A stretch of 64,000 bases of DNA from Sialis fuliginosa (taxonomy: Eukaryota > Arthropoda > Insecta > Megaloptera > Sialidae). The notes beneath the pieces are model-generated. The model saw only the letters and a list, made by a program, of their open reading frames with translations, was not told the origin of the DNA and did not search any database. The position numbers and the translations under genes were made by a program. The DNA is taken from NCBI GenBank assembly GCA_961205875.1, contig OY540817.1:16775001-16839000 (forward strand), written 5' to 3'. Of this stretch, positions 25,229-38,226 are shown piece after piece (within the stretch, counting starts at the first letter, position 1; every line of letters starts with the position of its first letter).

Positions 25229-28200
25229 TTATACAAAATATGCAGCCAGCTGTGCCATCTTATCCTTGGGCTGGTACTGTCTCGGGCCGCCTCCTCTTCC
25301 GCCGCCACCGCGACCTCCACGTCCCCCTCTACCTCCCCTTCCACCCCTGCCGCCGCGGCCCCGTCCTCTGTGATAGTGGTTATATGGCCGAGAAGCGACT
25401 GCTTTTCTCTTATCAACCAAACGTGAGAAGTCTGGACAACAGAACAGACAGCCAGACATCTCTGTCTTATCTTTTGGCAATTTTGTTTTCTCTTTGCGGT
25501 ATTCTACATTCACTATCAAAGCGCCGCATTGACACTCGTCTTCTTGAACAGTTATTTTTTGAGCGTCTTCGAATAGTTTTAAGATTGTATCACATCTGCA
25601 AAGTTTTCATAATTTTTAAATAACGATTGAATTTATTATACAATAAACTTACGCGTTACATGTGAGCTTCCATTTTGGACCTGAAGATGGATCTAATGCT
25701 AGAATACCAGTATCACATTCTAAACAAGTTGCTACACCTGTTTTAGTTAACGATTGTGGACACGTTGGATGACAGCAACTGTTGCAACCACTTGCTTTCT
25801 TCATTTCTCTGAAACAAGCACATAATATATCAGACTACATAATAAATTTGTGATTTATAGTTCCAAAAGTACCGCATTATCTAAATATAAAAATTATCTT
25901 ACGGATAAGGCGGATGGTTATAGCAATATGGACAAAATGTAAAACTCCTTCCTCTATTTCCCATAGTCCATGACAGCAACTCAAAGTCACAAATGGGGCA
26001 CTTCAATTCTTGGAATATCCTGATATTCCCATTCTGAGGTAAGCTGTACGTCTCGTCACAGTGAGCGCAATGTAGTCGTTGCGGCTTGGCCTGGATGTAC
26101 TTCATGTACCTGCGGCACTTTCCACAGCGTGACATAGCTTTGCCTGTAGCTGATAACGGAGAGAATGAAACTTCGAAAAGTTGGTCCATGTCCGTTATGT
26201 TGGTCACAAAGTAAATGAACTTCTGCTTAAACACTTCTATTGTGTTGTTTAACACAGTGTCGAAGTTTGCTTTCCCGTGAGCTATTAGGTTGAGCTTCTC
26301 TTCAAGTGCAGAGCGCATAGTTGGAAGCACAAGGTCTACGTCAATCTATAAAAACGTGGAAATAAAAATATCATAGACAATAAGAACATATTATATCTTG
26401 TGTGTGGGTTATAGAAAAAAAAGCCACCATTTCAAAGTTTGTGTGATTTATAGTTCCAAAGTACTATGTTGTAAAACAATACACATTTTATTTTATATTT
26501 TACCTTTTGATATCCATGAACCAGCACGATTCCCAAAGTTGTGGGGACTAATTTCCTGCCACCCGCAACTGTAACGTAATTTCTTTGACATATATTATTG
26601 ATATGCACAGGTATAGATGCATCTGTCCCAATTCCATGCTTTTCCATCAATGTAATCAACTCTGACTCAGTTAAATAATCAGGGGGTGATGTTTTCCTCT
26701 CAACAGTTTTAGTTTCTTGTATCTTAGCTAAATCTCCTTCAGTAAATGGATGAATGATCTCAGATTTATCAAAAGCTTGCCAATACATGACAGTCGTATA
26801 TCCAGGGTCTAATAACTTCTTTCCTGTACTAGTAAATGTCTCAGTTGCTATTTTGAAAGTAACCGTTGTGCTAAGATACTTGCAGTCGCCTGCTAGAGTT
26901 GCGATGAAGTGCCTGGTTATGTACTCATACAGACGCCAGCCCTCGTTGTCTAGTTCATTGCGACTTGCAGATCTCATGGGGGTGATTGGAGGATGGTCAC
27001 CTGCATCATGGCCTTTTTTAGGTTTGCTCACACCTCGGCTTAGTATATCTCGAACGTCTGTTCCCCATTCAGGACTGTTTTTTTGGTCATGTAGCACTCC
27101 CCTATAGAAAAAAACTATGTTAAGACATTGTAATACTGATTATAATTATATTTATCTAAGAAAATGTAATATTTATGTTATAGTAGAGCCTCGCCAAATG
27201 AAACTAAATTTAAAAGATATGTATTAGTTAGTATTGATTGAATATTTTAGCAAGAAATATCTATATTTGGATTTCCAACTCACATGAGATCAAAGTTCTC
27301 CGGATAAGATGTGGTTTCTGTCCTGGGGTAGCTGACATAACCCTGAGTATAGAGACGCTCTGCTATTTGCATCGTGTGCTGGGGTCCGATACCCAGAGAC
27401 GAGCTGGCCACTCGCAACATCTCAACTGTGTTCAACGCTTGAGGCCGCGCCTTTGCTTTCTCTTTCGAATTAACACTAATAACTCTGCAAAATTTATATA
27501 AAATAGAATCATTTCAAGATTTTTTCTACAAATGAACTCACTTTGCTTCTTGTTGATTTTTAATCTGTGACAAATACGACATTGCAACATTTTTATCAAA
27601 ACACCTGCCCCTCTCCCAATCTAGCAATACATCTTTACCATCCCGTGTTCTAACAGTAACTTGCAGTACCCAGTAAGGCTCAGGCTTGAATGTTTGTATC
27701 TCGTCATGACGTTTCACACAAAACCCTAAAGTAGGTGTCTGGCAAGGCCCATAAGAGATCAACGTCGAATCTAAATCACCATACTTCCCTTGAAAGAACT
27801 TTGTTTGGAATCGTGTAAATGCACAGCCAATTCTTAAATCTAATTCTTGCCTTGCATCAACACTTCTTGCTTCGTTTTCGTTGGGTTTCACCAGTTTAAG
27901 CATAGCCGCTTTGATATCCTTATCCGTAATGGCAGAGAAATGCGCTCGATATGTAACGGAATCACTGAAAACGTTCCCTCTTATTGTATTTTTGACAGCA
28001 TTCATAACCTCAAAACATATATTCTCCCCTTCTTTATCACAATCAAGCCACAGTACTAGATATTCACAAGATTTGGCTTCTTGCGACAAAAAGAATGGTA
28101 TTCTTAGTTTCGGCACGGCTTCCTTTTTTTCTGTAGGGCAGGAAAACAGTTCTACGGGATCTACTCTATCCCAGTTGTTGAATTTTCCAGGAAAGTCTAA

Positions 28201-28448
28201 CGACATTACATGTCCACATACTGATGTCATTTTAAAACGAACTGTACTGTTAAAAAAATTTCCAGTCCATTCGTGAACTGAACATGCTGAATTCAATCCT
28301 AAAATAATAAATATAATATCAATAACTCAAACAATAAATTACATTTGTATAATTTACCTTTTCTTGAGGATGATTTACCATTGCTTAAAATCTTAGCTAA
28401 AGAAGCCGCCAAAGACGGCTTCTCAGCAACCATCAACACAGTTTTCAT
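25229..28448 (-). CDS. TOP3B: DNA/RNA topoisomerase III-beta, 7 exons
   Basis: Exons (minus strand, 5' to 3') are 28448-28358, 28298-27542, 27484-27284, 27101-26504, 26345-25903, 25808-25653 and 25595-25229. All are GT-AG with matching phases, giving 870 aa. The protein starts MKTVLMVAEKPSLAASLAKI, the TOPRIM start. LWLDCDKEGENI supplies the acidic DxDxE metal site (D116, D118, E120). GYVSYPRTETT carries the catalytic tyrosine at Y335, which forms the covalent 5'-phosphotyrosine bond. LITLMEKHGIGTDASIP and the downstream CxxC zinc-binding motifs (CGKC, CAHC, CPIC, CPYC, CLEC, CLFC) follow. The end is a Gly/Arg RGG box (~825-851) and a conserved KDKMAQLAAYFV tail. TOP3B relaxes negatively supercoiled DNA, acts on RNA, and works with TDRD3; the RGG box is known to aid RNA binding. 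Length fits animal orthologues, and no lesion is seen. Confidence 0.97.
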
Positions 28449-28529
28449 TTTATGTTAAATGTACATCAGCTTTTAATAAACAAAACTGTTATTATTTAAA
28501 AGTTCGTTTCATAACCCAACTTCAGTATA

Positions 28530-28652
28530 CGCCATGATGGCCATGATTGCCATGATCGCCATGATGCTCTTTTTATATTGACAGGTAAATTACCGGAATG
28601 TAAACAATAAAGATGCGCGCATGCGCAATATCACTGTTAACCGGAAGTGAAC
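28530..28652 (-). promoter_or_regulatory. TOP3B promoter region: GCCATGAT cluster, NRF-1-like and ETS-like sites
   Basis: About 80-200 bp upstream of the TOP3B ATG are four spaced GCCATGAT/GCCATGATT-type units (28531-28567). A palindromic GCGCATGCGC follows (28617-28626, within TGCGCGCATGCGCA), matching the NRF-1/erect-wing consensus. An ACCGGAAGTG ETS/GABP-type site is near 28640-28649. GCCAT is the core recognised by YY1/Pho. These three classes are common in housekeeping promoters. Factor binding is inferred from motif only. Confidence 0.5.
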
Positions 28653-30580
28653 ATCTTCAAGCTTTCAATAGCGCTTTTCAAGCTTTCCAACAATTAATTT
28701 TCAAGTTTGAAAAAAGCAAAGATTCCACAAAATATTATAAGTAAACGATTGATATTATTATAACATGAAGAACGAAGATGATTATTTTCTATTATAGATA
28801 AATTAAAATTCAGAATTGATTTTATTGATTAAAAAAACATTTTGTCTGAAAAATCGATGTTTTCAACTATATTTTGTTATTTTAATCGTTTTTGCTTCAG
28901 AATGTTCAAAATTTAAATGTGAAGTATTGATTGGTTGATGTGCTCAAGACTATTTTTTGATTTTACGAATAATATTATAATATTTATAATGCAGGTCAGT
29001 GGCGTACTTAGAAATTTATTTTGGGGGGCAAAAGAACTCCCCTTTTGCTACGCCTATGATTGAAAGGAATGCAGGAAGAAGTTCTTGATATAACCACTGT
29101 ATGTAGAGAAGCTATGTGGAGCACGAATAGGGGGGATTTTGTAAAAGGGGGGATTCTGTACCTTCACCACACACGTGCGCGTTAGACCGGCAGTTGGGGG
29201 GCGGTAACGTCACACAACACATACACACATATACACGCACACGTAGAGACAGTTCTGAAGCGCTGTGACGTCTATGGAACCAGTTGTGTATCGGGCTTGT
29301 CCGCAAAAGCACCGTTGCTATATTATTCATTGTTGAATAATGCGCGCGAAAACATGCAACTGTCAAAGCAGTTGTTCAATTGTTTAAACCGACATTTGTC
29401 GTTGATTGTTGTCGTAATAAACAAATGTTTGTACATATTTATTTTGTTTTGTTTATTGTGATAAAGTTTTTTATTTATAATTTGTGATTATTTAATTCAA
29501 TCATCCAGCTGGCATTAATATCTATCATTATCATCTTATAATCAATGGAATATTCAATTTATTATTATTGAACATTATAATTATTTTCAAGTTCATGTTT
29601 TATTAAACTGTATTATAATTTGTATGCAGGCATATATTTTATTAATACATTTAAAAATTATGTAATTTTCGAAATCAGGCCTTCATAATCATACTCGTAC
29701 CTACCTGTCAAATTTTATTTATCTGTAATTGTATTATTTTTACGTAATAAGAACTTCACTTAATTTATTATCGTTTTCTTATTAATATTTATTATTAGTT
29801 ATTACTTATTTTTGTTTAATTATAATTTGTGGTTATGCGATTTCAGTTTATTACGAACAAGTAAATAATGTTTTTATTGACAATGATTAAAACATGATAT
29901 TTTATTACAAAACAGTGAACAATATAATATACTTAATAGATATTAGAGTAACATGTGTTCAAACAACAGTGAAAAAATTATACAAACACCTTTGAAATAT
30001 TATTACTCTATAGTCAATAATGTCATTTAAATAAAAATGATATAAATTTTAGTGCATACATAATAATAGTTTAAATAGGCATAAGGTAAAGATTTTTGAA
30101 ATATATTTAATATTTCTGTTGATAGTTTTTTAGCGTTAAAAAGATATACATTTGAATTTGATATAAATATAAATCTTGGGATGAATTGTATTTAATTTAT
30201 TATTATTGTAATTTTTTTTTATAAACGTCGACATTTACTGCTCTTTTAAAACAAAATATTAATCACGAATGATTTATTTTGATAGCTGTATTTTTGTAAA
30301 TTAATTAACTTTTCAAATTAAAATTAAATTAGAAAATCATGAAACTTATGATATAAGCCTAAATTCCGAAAATCTTTACCGCCAAAAAAATAAAACTAGC
30401 TGCGTTCACCGAAGAAATAAAATGAAGAAAATTCAAAGCTGACGATTCAACAGACAGAATTTGAAATAAATAAATAAATAAAAATATTTCGCCACCATCT
30501 TGTATCACAGTAATCAAATTGTCAACACTGGAAAAAAGCATGTCGAGAAATAAACTATAAGCGAAAGAAAATCATTAAAA
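28653..30580. other. Divergent intergenic region between TOP3B and the LRR gene
   Basis: This is AT-rich with no gene. A CAGTGGCGTACTTAGAAAT hAT-like end at 28997 has a poor partner at 29058 (CGCCTATG). A patch at 29100-29290 is locally GC-rich with CA/AC-rich runs. The region should include the promoter of the LRR exon at 30581, but no TATA or initiator stands out. Confidence 0.4.
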
Positions 30581-30837
30581 ATGAAACATTTATTGGGATA
30601 CCTTAATACGTTATGTCATTTGTTATCGTTCTTTTTAATTATGTGCGTGAGAGTTGGCAGCACTGATTTGTTGTCGGCGTCTTCAGCTTCATTGTTGCCG
30701 GCATCGGAAGAAACGGCTGTCCATTGTTTGCGAATTAACGTACGGTGCGTCTGCAGCGCGGACTTCCGTGAGATTTCTTGCAGAGGTGCCGAGTTCACAG
30801 CTGTACCCTCGCCCTTACCACACAATGTTAAAAAATT
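30581..30837 (+). CDS. First coding exon of a leucine-rich-repeat secreted or receptor protein (partial)
   Basis: The ATG is preceded by AAAA. The product begins with a hydrophobic signal-like segment (GYLNTLCHLLSFFLIMCVRV), followed by a cysteine-rich LRR N-terminal cap: CVC, then a spaced cysteine in FREISCRGAEFTAVPSPLP, ending PHNVKKL. The exon ends in the middle of a Leu codon at TT|GTAAGT (30838), a phase 2 junction. Phase 2 introns placed at the same point of each repeat are typical of LRR receptors such as the LGR family. No later exon was recognised in the following 33 kb, so the first intron is either very long or its exons are too short for me to see. The subfamily (LGR, chaoptin-like, Toll-like) cannot be fixed. 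Confidence 0.75.
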
Positions 30838-33811
30838 GTAAGTACATTATAATATAATTAATAAGAACCTCTTTTTTTTTCTTCATTCATTTTTGTCTGC
30901 TGGCTTGGCCTTTTCAGACAGCTCCTTGATGGTTGATTTTTATTTGGAGTATGTGTTGTGCGTGTATTTGTGTGTTAGGGAGTACAGGGACATATGAAGG
31001 AATGGGAAGTTGCTGATGGGCCAATCATAGCAGGTTAGAACGAACAGGGTTGCCGGGATTATAGGAATTATATAAGGAGTCATTTAGGATATTTATATTT
31101 TTATTTTGGAATTTCGTAGAAATGTAATTATGAGAGAAGTGTGCTTTGTTTTCCAATAATTTTGTTGTTTGTATGGACTATCCTTTGATATTTTCACGCA
31201 ATTTAGTTGTTATATTTAATAGGTAATTAAAATTTGTTTATTTTAAACCGATATACATATAAATTTAAAAATAAACGTGTAGTTTCTGAATTACAAGAAC
31301 AAGTATAAATATAAATAAGTTTTATTGAAACTAAGATTCTATTTTCGTACCTTTATTTTATTGAATGTCATTATCAAGGGCTAATTTTAATAGATTTGAA
31401 ACTAATTTTTGTACTATATACTCTCAATGTTTTGTTGAGAACAAAATAAATTTTAAAATATATAAATGATATTATTTTACGAGGTTATCTCTTCAGGTCA
31501 ATCTTGAAAATAACATCAATTATTTATTTAATAAATGTTAATTTAAATATATTATAAAAATGATGCAGTATTATCATAATGATAATAAAAAAAAACATTC
31601 TTATGTAGGTAGCATTTAAGTGTAGATTCTTCGGTTAACGTTTCGTCATATATTACATTGAACATAAATAAATCATCAAATTAACCACGTTTTTAATTTT
31701 ACAATATAAACATAAATTACCTAATTATCTTTTTTAAATAATATAATTTATTTCAACTTAATATCTTTTAAAATCCTGAAAATTAACACTTAGCTCTCTC
31801 AGTAAAACATAAATTCTATAAAATTTAAAGTTAGAGCGAACATTTTTTCTGGTTAAAATTGAGTGAGAGCAAAAAAAATCGATGCTTTGATAAAGGTCTA
31901 TGGGGATAATGCGTCAAAAAAAACCTCTATAGTATAAATGGATTATCTGATTTTTTAAAAGGCGAAACGAGATCAAAGATGGCAATCTACCGGCAAACCG
32001 TCACTTTCAATTATGGAACAAAACATTGAATCTGTCCTCTCTCTTACTGAAACTGGTCATTGGATTATTGTCTAAATAATATCCCAAACTTTACAAATAT
32101 CAATTCGATCAGTTGAAAAAATATTGAAAGATGATATCGAAAGCTTTTTACGATGAAAATCATCAGAAAAAATTGTCAGACAGTATTAATTGTATCTTGT
32201 ATCTCGGATATTTTATGAAACGAGGCAATTTGTTTATTAAGATATAAAAAAAATAGATTTATAATAATTATTAGTCAATTCGTGCAAAATCTAAAAAAAA
32301 AACAGCGGAGTATAAATTTTTTTTTAAAGAATTCATTTTTTTTTCATAAACATTTAAATGTTCCACGCAGGGGTTAACAAAACCGGCTATTTCGAAAATA
32401 AATATAACAATCGAAATATCGTTATAAATTACAGTAAAAAACACGTTCAAATATGTTATAGTCAATTTAGTGGCCCATAAGAAAAACTGAAGTTTCAAGA
32501 AACTGCCAACAAAAAATATCTATCTATTTTAACAAAAAAGTTATAGCCATTTAAAAAAAATCCGAATTTTTAGATTTTTGTGTATACCGCCTAAACCACA
32601 TAGAATTATTCATATTTTTTGATGTAGTAATAATCACTCTTTCCTTATAAATAATTCATCTCATTTAACTAAATCTGTATCTCTTACCGTTTAGGAAATA
32701 CCCATACATTTCACGCTTATCTTGGACAGCCTGTATATCTAAATAAATTAATTGTAATGTAAAAACTGTTAAATTTTAAAGTAAATTAGTAACTAATAGA
32801 ACAAAATTCTCACTACGTACACAAAATTGATTAAAAATATATCCTATGCATGAATTTAAACTGTATCTGACAGTCTAAAAATAAAAGAGTATTTTCATAG
32901 TTCGCCGCAACTGACATAATTACTATGATCGAATCGATTTAACGCGAAAAAAATCTTAAACATGTCATATCGGTGAAATTATATACTGCGTAGAACAAAG
33001 CAATTGGAATTCTTACGTCAAAAACTCCAGAACAAGACATATGAAAGTTTGATAAATGATTTTGTAAAATTATAATACGTGATTTTGAATAATGAAAATC
33101 TTTTCATTGTACTTACTTCTAATTAACCCTTTGCAGAACGTGTTATGTATAGAATGTTTAACTTTAGATTTTTTTTTAATTGTAGTCTATTTTGAGAAAG
33201 TTACTAATGACCTCATAATAATTTTGTCTTAAAATATTCAAAAAATATATAAATGCAAGTAAGGAAATATAATTTATATTGTTATTTTTTAAAATTTATA
33301 GGTATAAGAAAGTTGTACTGACTGTGTGATTCCCCCTAAAAGTTGGAAGCCTTGAGCTCAAGCCCTATTAGCCCTTATATAGATTTGTCACTCATTGCAC
33401 TTAATGTACACATGGATATATGTATATTAAAACTAAAAAGGAAATATTTAATGAAGCATTAAATTATTTTATTAGTTCATAATTATCACTTATCAAATGA
33501 TTTTATAACTCACTGCTATAAGAAATATGCCCAGAATTTTTAAATTACAATAATTATAGCCAGTTTTAAATTATACCCAGAACTAATGAAATGTATATTT
33601 CTAATTGTATGTGTACTACCTAGTTTGTAGATATATATATTCATTTTTTATACTTTCAAATATTTGACGTCATTGTGGAATAAAAAACTTGATATTTATT
33701 TTTAAAGTAGAATCTTGAATTGTTTATGCCAATATTTTTTATACTATTGTTGAAAATAGATTTATTAGATTTAAATCAACCATTTATCTATCAGCTAATT
33801 TTTATATACCA
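30838..33811. other. Putative intron sequence of the LRR gene with transposon debris
   Basis: Starts with the GTAAGT donor. It contains the mariner relic at 31.88-32.19 kb and, near 32716-32742, a TA-flanked end CTTGGACAGCCTG that looks like a Tc1/mariner-type right terminus without a visible left partner. No LRR-coding exon was recognised. Confidence 0.4.
31878..32190 (+). pseudogene. Decayed mariner-family transposase N-terminal (helix-turn-helix) fragment
   Basis: Fragments in shifting + frames read ALIKVYGDNASKKTS, then YKWII and FFKRRNEIKDG, then GKPSLSIMEQNIESVLSL, then QTLQISIRSVEKILKDDI. Their order and spacing match the paired helix-turn-helix region of mariner (SETMAR-like) transposases: the L-x-KVYGD start, the YKW motif, the GRPS linker and the SV-x-(R/K)IL-x-(D/E)D helix. 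Several in-frame stops (for example at 32078) and frameshifts make it non-functional. The catalytic DDD/DDE part is absent. Confidence 0.65.
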
Positions 33812-34341
33812 AGGTACTGGCACCAGTCTTGGATATGACCCCGTAATGGCTATTTTTAAATTAAATGTACTGAATTGTAAATATTTGTTGATATTTGATT
33901 ACTACCATTTCTGAATATTAATCTAAATACATTTAATTGCCTTACAGCGTGATTTGATGACAATCGACCAATAAGTGCCAAATTAGTGGACATTTAAACT
34001 AATTATTAGTATAATTAATTTATTAATTATTATATTTATTATCATAGTAACTGCTTCACATTGTTTCAAATTTGACGGTTCTTTCTTTTATATCTTTTGT
34101 GTCGTAATACTTATCATTTTGTAATCATTAGCTGTGTGTCCATCACTGGTTTTACTTTATCCAATACTGGGGAAAAAACAAACAAAATAAAATGCTATAA
34201 TTAAAAAAAAAAACTATATTATATATATAGTTACTTGTCTTATTAGTAACATGACTTCGTGAGAATTACAAAAAAGAAGCCCGTCAATCACAAAAACAGT
34301 AAACCTTGCTCTTATAGCAGCCATAACTGGTGCCAGTACCT
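33812..34341. mobile_element. 530-bp MITE, inverted copy of the 10682-11233 element
   Basis: The ends AGGTACTGGCACCAGT and ACTGGTGCCAGTACCT are inverted repeats. TA follows the right end (34342-34343); the left flank reads CA rather than TA, so one side has mutated. Internally, CATTTTGTAATCATT, TTCAAATTTGACG and GGGCTTCTTTTTTGTAATTCT-type blocks match the other copy on the opposite strand. Confidence 0.8.
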
Positions 34342-35700
34342 TATATGCATTTATATAAAAATTTTGCTAAATAATATTGTGATTTAACTAACAGTAATAT
34401 AAAAATATAATTGATTATAAGCCTGTTTAAAGTAAAATCGTTAATAGGCCTCTGAAAAAGAAGGCCCTGAAACAGAATCAGAAAATCTGCAAACAGTAAC
34501 AATAAATAATTTAGTGTTAGCAATACGTTGACTTTTAAAATATACATATACAGTCCATTCTAGATTATGTGTAACATTTCTTACAACTTTCTAATACTGT
34601 CTGATTATAATTCTGTAGGATGATCATTTCACTTATTAACTTTAAATTAAAATCTATTACAACAAAACACTGATTATTTCATGTCCATAGTTTTGTAAAG
34701 TCATTCATGTAACAGTTTATTTATTGAATGCATTAGATCTCTTTCGAGTTCATTAATTGACAGGCTGATTTCGCAGATAATACTATTTGCATACAAACAT
34801 CCGCCTGTGGTATTCAAATTGTTGTGCTGGTTCGATATCAATTTTATTAAATCACGAATTTATTGTTGACAATAAGATATTTATAAACTGATAAAGATAT
34901 TTATTTTAAAATTCGTTTCGTGATTTTTTTTTGGTATAATTTTTCAACATGAGTTTTAAAATAAAAACTATACAATTTTGGATAGAAAAAAGCTATTTGC
35001 TCATTTCTGATACTTTTTTTATCGAGATGGTTTAAGGTTTGGCTAAATGATTCCAGTCGACTGGAGAGAGGTATTTTTTAGAATTATTTAACTATACAAA
35101 GGTTATTACAATAAATAAACAAAAGTTAGTAAAATATTTTTTTGCAGAATTTTTAGGGTGATGAATAACTTGGCAGATATTTTTACATATTTTTTAATTT
35201 TGGTTTCAATAAACGAAATAAGGTAGCTAATTACAATATGAAAATGGTAACTAATACTTAATATATTGTATATTATTTTTGAAATGGTTTATATTAGAAA
35301 AAAAAATCTGCCAAGTAAATGCCCAGTGCTTCCTCGTGCTAAATTCACCATAGATATTTAATTATTGAACAATTTAAAAAAAATCGTGTTCAGATAAATT
35401 GCCTGGCATTGGTTAACCATTTAATTTTTATATAATTTTACTGATTAATTTTTCGTTTATTTTTAATTTTTTGACAGTTTCAATCTAAATCTAAATTTAT
35501 GCAAACGTCAAAAGTAAAATATCAATTTTAAAAAAACACGATTTTTAAAGCAAATTGAAATAAATCTTTGTAAGGGAATGTTTTACAACAAACCTTGTAG
35601 ATCTATATTATAGAAAATTGAATGCTCTACAAAAAAGATTCTATGAAATTTTCACTTTACATGTGTCGTTCTTGAAACATCTTGAAAAAATAATTTTTTT

Positions 35701-35950
35701 TAGATGTCACCGCTCCAGACCCAACAATTCAACCGAGTTTCATTAATATCGGTTCAGTGGTTCATGAGTTATGCGTGTGATAAGGATTCAAGTGACAGAC
35801 ACACACATATACAGATACAGAACGAAAAGTGTTTGTCTTGATTTAAAATGGAAAGATCAATTTAAAATTTTGAAATCAGGGAATGATTTTTTGTCTCATT
35901 TTAAAACGATCACAAAGCTTCTCATATCTTCGATATTGCGAGGAAGCAAT
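35701..35950 (+). repeat. Non-LTR retrotransposon/SINE 3'-tail-like repeat
   Basis: CAGACCCAACAATTCAACCG, GTTTCATTAATATCGGTTCA and GTGGTTCATGAGTTATGCGT followed by CAGACACACACAT form the tail module seen in many insect LINE/SINE copies. A shorter relative lies at 44150-44290, sharing the terminal block TATCTTCG-TATTGCGAGGAAGCAA, and another at 51945-52035. No reverse transcriptase remains. Confidence 0.6.
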
Positions 35951-36855
35951 AAATAAAACGTGTAGAGAATATTATAGTATATATAGTATAATTGATTATT
36001 TTTCGATATAATGAACATCTACTCGTGGATATCGCTACATACACAGTAATTTGTTTATTTAAAATTAATATGTAAATTAATATTATAATGAGTTGGCTTA
36101 GAATAAATTAAACAAAGCCAATTTAATCCTGAATATAATGTATTTTCATCGATATTTTTGTAGTCTAATCATTAAAAAATTAATTTCATTTGGACATATT
36201 AATAAGTATGTGGATTTGTTACGTCCAAACAATGTGTGCGGATATAAACAAAGTGGTCTCGATAAAATAAGCAGCACTTTGATTAAACACTATTGGCGTA
36301 ACACAAGGGGCACTGGGCATAGGTACAACCTCAGTATACATACTTGGGTACATATTTACATTAACGTACATCAAACAGTGACGCCTAGTAGCGCAATATT
36401 TATTAGGGGGTATGCAATTTATATACGTCATGTGTATGAACCTGTTTAATTATTTATTTTGTAAATATATTCAAATTAATATAACTTTTTATTATGTAAA
36501 TTTTGAAACCTCGTGGATGTTTTATATCTCAAACTTTTTTATTGTTTTTATGCTAAAATATTGATACAACGATGTTTTAATTATACTTTCAATACATGTC
36601 TGCCTTTATTTATTTATAGATCGTTTCCTAAGAAAAAAAAATGCATTTTTAGGGGTCCGTAGAAAACTAGGAACCCTTATAATTTCGCTGTCTGTCTATA
36701 AAAATTGTATACCTTTTAAGACAAAATTTGGTATATTAACGTAGATTGATGACCCCCAAAAACATAAATGATTAATTTAAAAAAAGTTTTTTGGACCCCC
36801 TTCTCATAGACTGTATATTCAATATTTTACAGGTGATGTTTGTCTTAATATTTTT

Positions 36856-37097
36856 GAATCTGTTGTAAGCGATTCTAACCTTTAGGGGACATACGACTTC
36901 TGAAGTCCATAAATTAAATAAACATGATCTCCACAGAAGGAACCTCACTGCTTTGAGTGACAGTAGTTGTATGTTGAATCTGTTGTAAGCGATTCTAACT
37001 TTTAGGCTGGCAGACGACTTCTGAAGCTTATAGTACAAATAAAATAAACATGATCTTCACAGAAGAAACGCCACTGCTTTGAGTGAGAGTAGTTGAA
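36856..37097 (+). repeat. Two-copy tandem duplication, ~120 bp
   Basis: GAATCTGTTGTAAGCGATTC begins at 36856 and again at 36976, each followed by TAAC-TTTAG, GACGACTTCTGAAG-like sequence, AAATAAACATGATCT and CACTGCTTTGAGTGA. A third, single copy with the same start lies at about 41105-41165, so a dispersed repeat was locally duplicated here. No coding function is apparent. Confidence 0.75.
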
Positions 37098-38226
37098 GTT
37101 GGTTTATACAAACAGTAATTGATTGTTTTGTGTGACACACTGTAGGAGTGGGTCGCTTTGTGAGGTCTAGTAACTAGTTTGTATCATCTTCAATCATTGT
37201 AATAATACCATACGTAATAATCAAGAAAAAAGAATGGACTTAATAGTATCGCCTACTGAACGATTTATGTATAGAGAGGTCTGTCGATCTGTCATTTGTC
37301 TACGCCTTCACTTCGCCGCATGTTTCACGGATTTGCCGAAAGCGACAGATTTAGAATGCGAGAGAAAAAAAAACGTATAATACTAAAGTTTCTCTATATG
37401 TGAGATTTATTCGCGATGTTTAATACAGTTTAATTTTTTTATGTCTCCGTCGATTCACCGACTCGAGGAAAAGTATATTATATATTGTGGTATTTTATTT
37501 TCTAGGAATGTTTAGAATTTTATATTATATATTCTGTATATGTACTGAAAGGTGTTATCACATATTCATAAATTGAAAAATCTATGAAGTATAAATAATA
37601 CATAGAATACCTAGTATACATAAAGCCTTAAAAAGATTTATAAAAAATTCGAAAAGTCAATACACAGAAATATGTAATTTAAAAAAAAAATTTGCTCCCA
37701 TCTAAAAGATAGGGGGTCTGCATTTCACCCATACATTTTTTTGTATTTTTGAATGTTCCCTAGCGCTACACGGAAAAAAATAATTTACAAAAAATAAAGC
37801 GTTATTTTTAAAAGAAGCAAAATAATCGGGGAAAATTGTCGTATAGCCTAGTAATTTAGAAATTCTATGAGATACGCATAAAATACATGTAAATATAAGA
37901 TACAATAAACTGTAAACATTACAGCCTAAAATTATATTAATACAGTTTCAGAGAGTAAAAGATTCAATGTGACCAAGAAAAAATTTTGTTCGCAAAAAAT
38001 ACTGAATTATTATTGAAAATATCCTTTGATCGACAATTAAAAATTACAGTTCAACCGATTTCATTGTGGTTTATTATATTAGATTTAGAAATTTTAAAAT
38101 ACCTTGACTGCAAATTTATTTTTGATTTTAGATTATTAAATTTTATCATATGAATTACATAGTTATAATCTAAAAATTAAATTTTATTATTATTTATCTA
38201 AATTATAAAAACGTGTATCTGTATCT

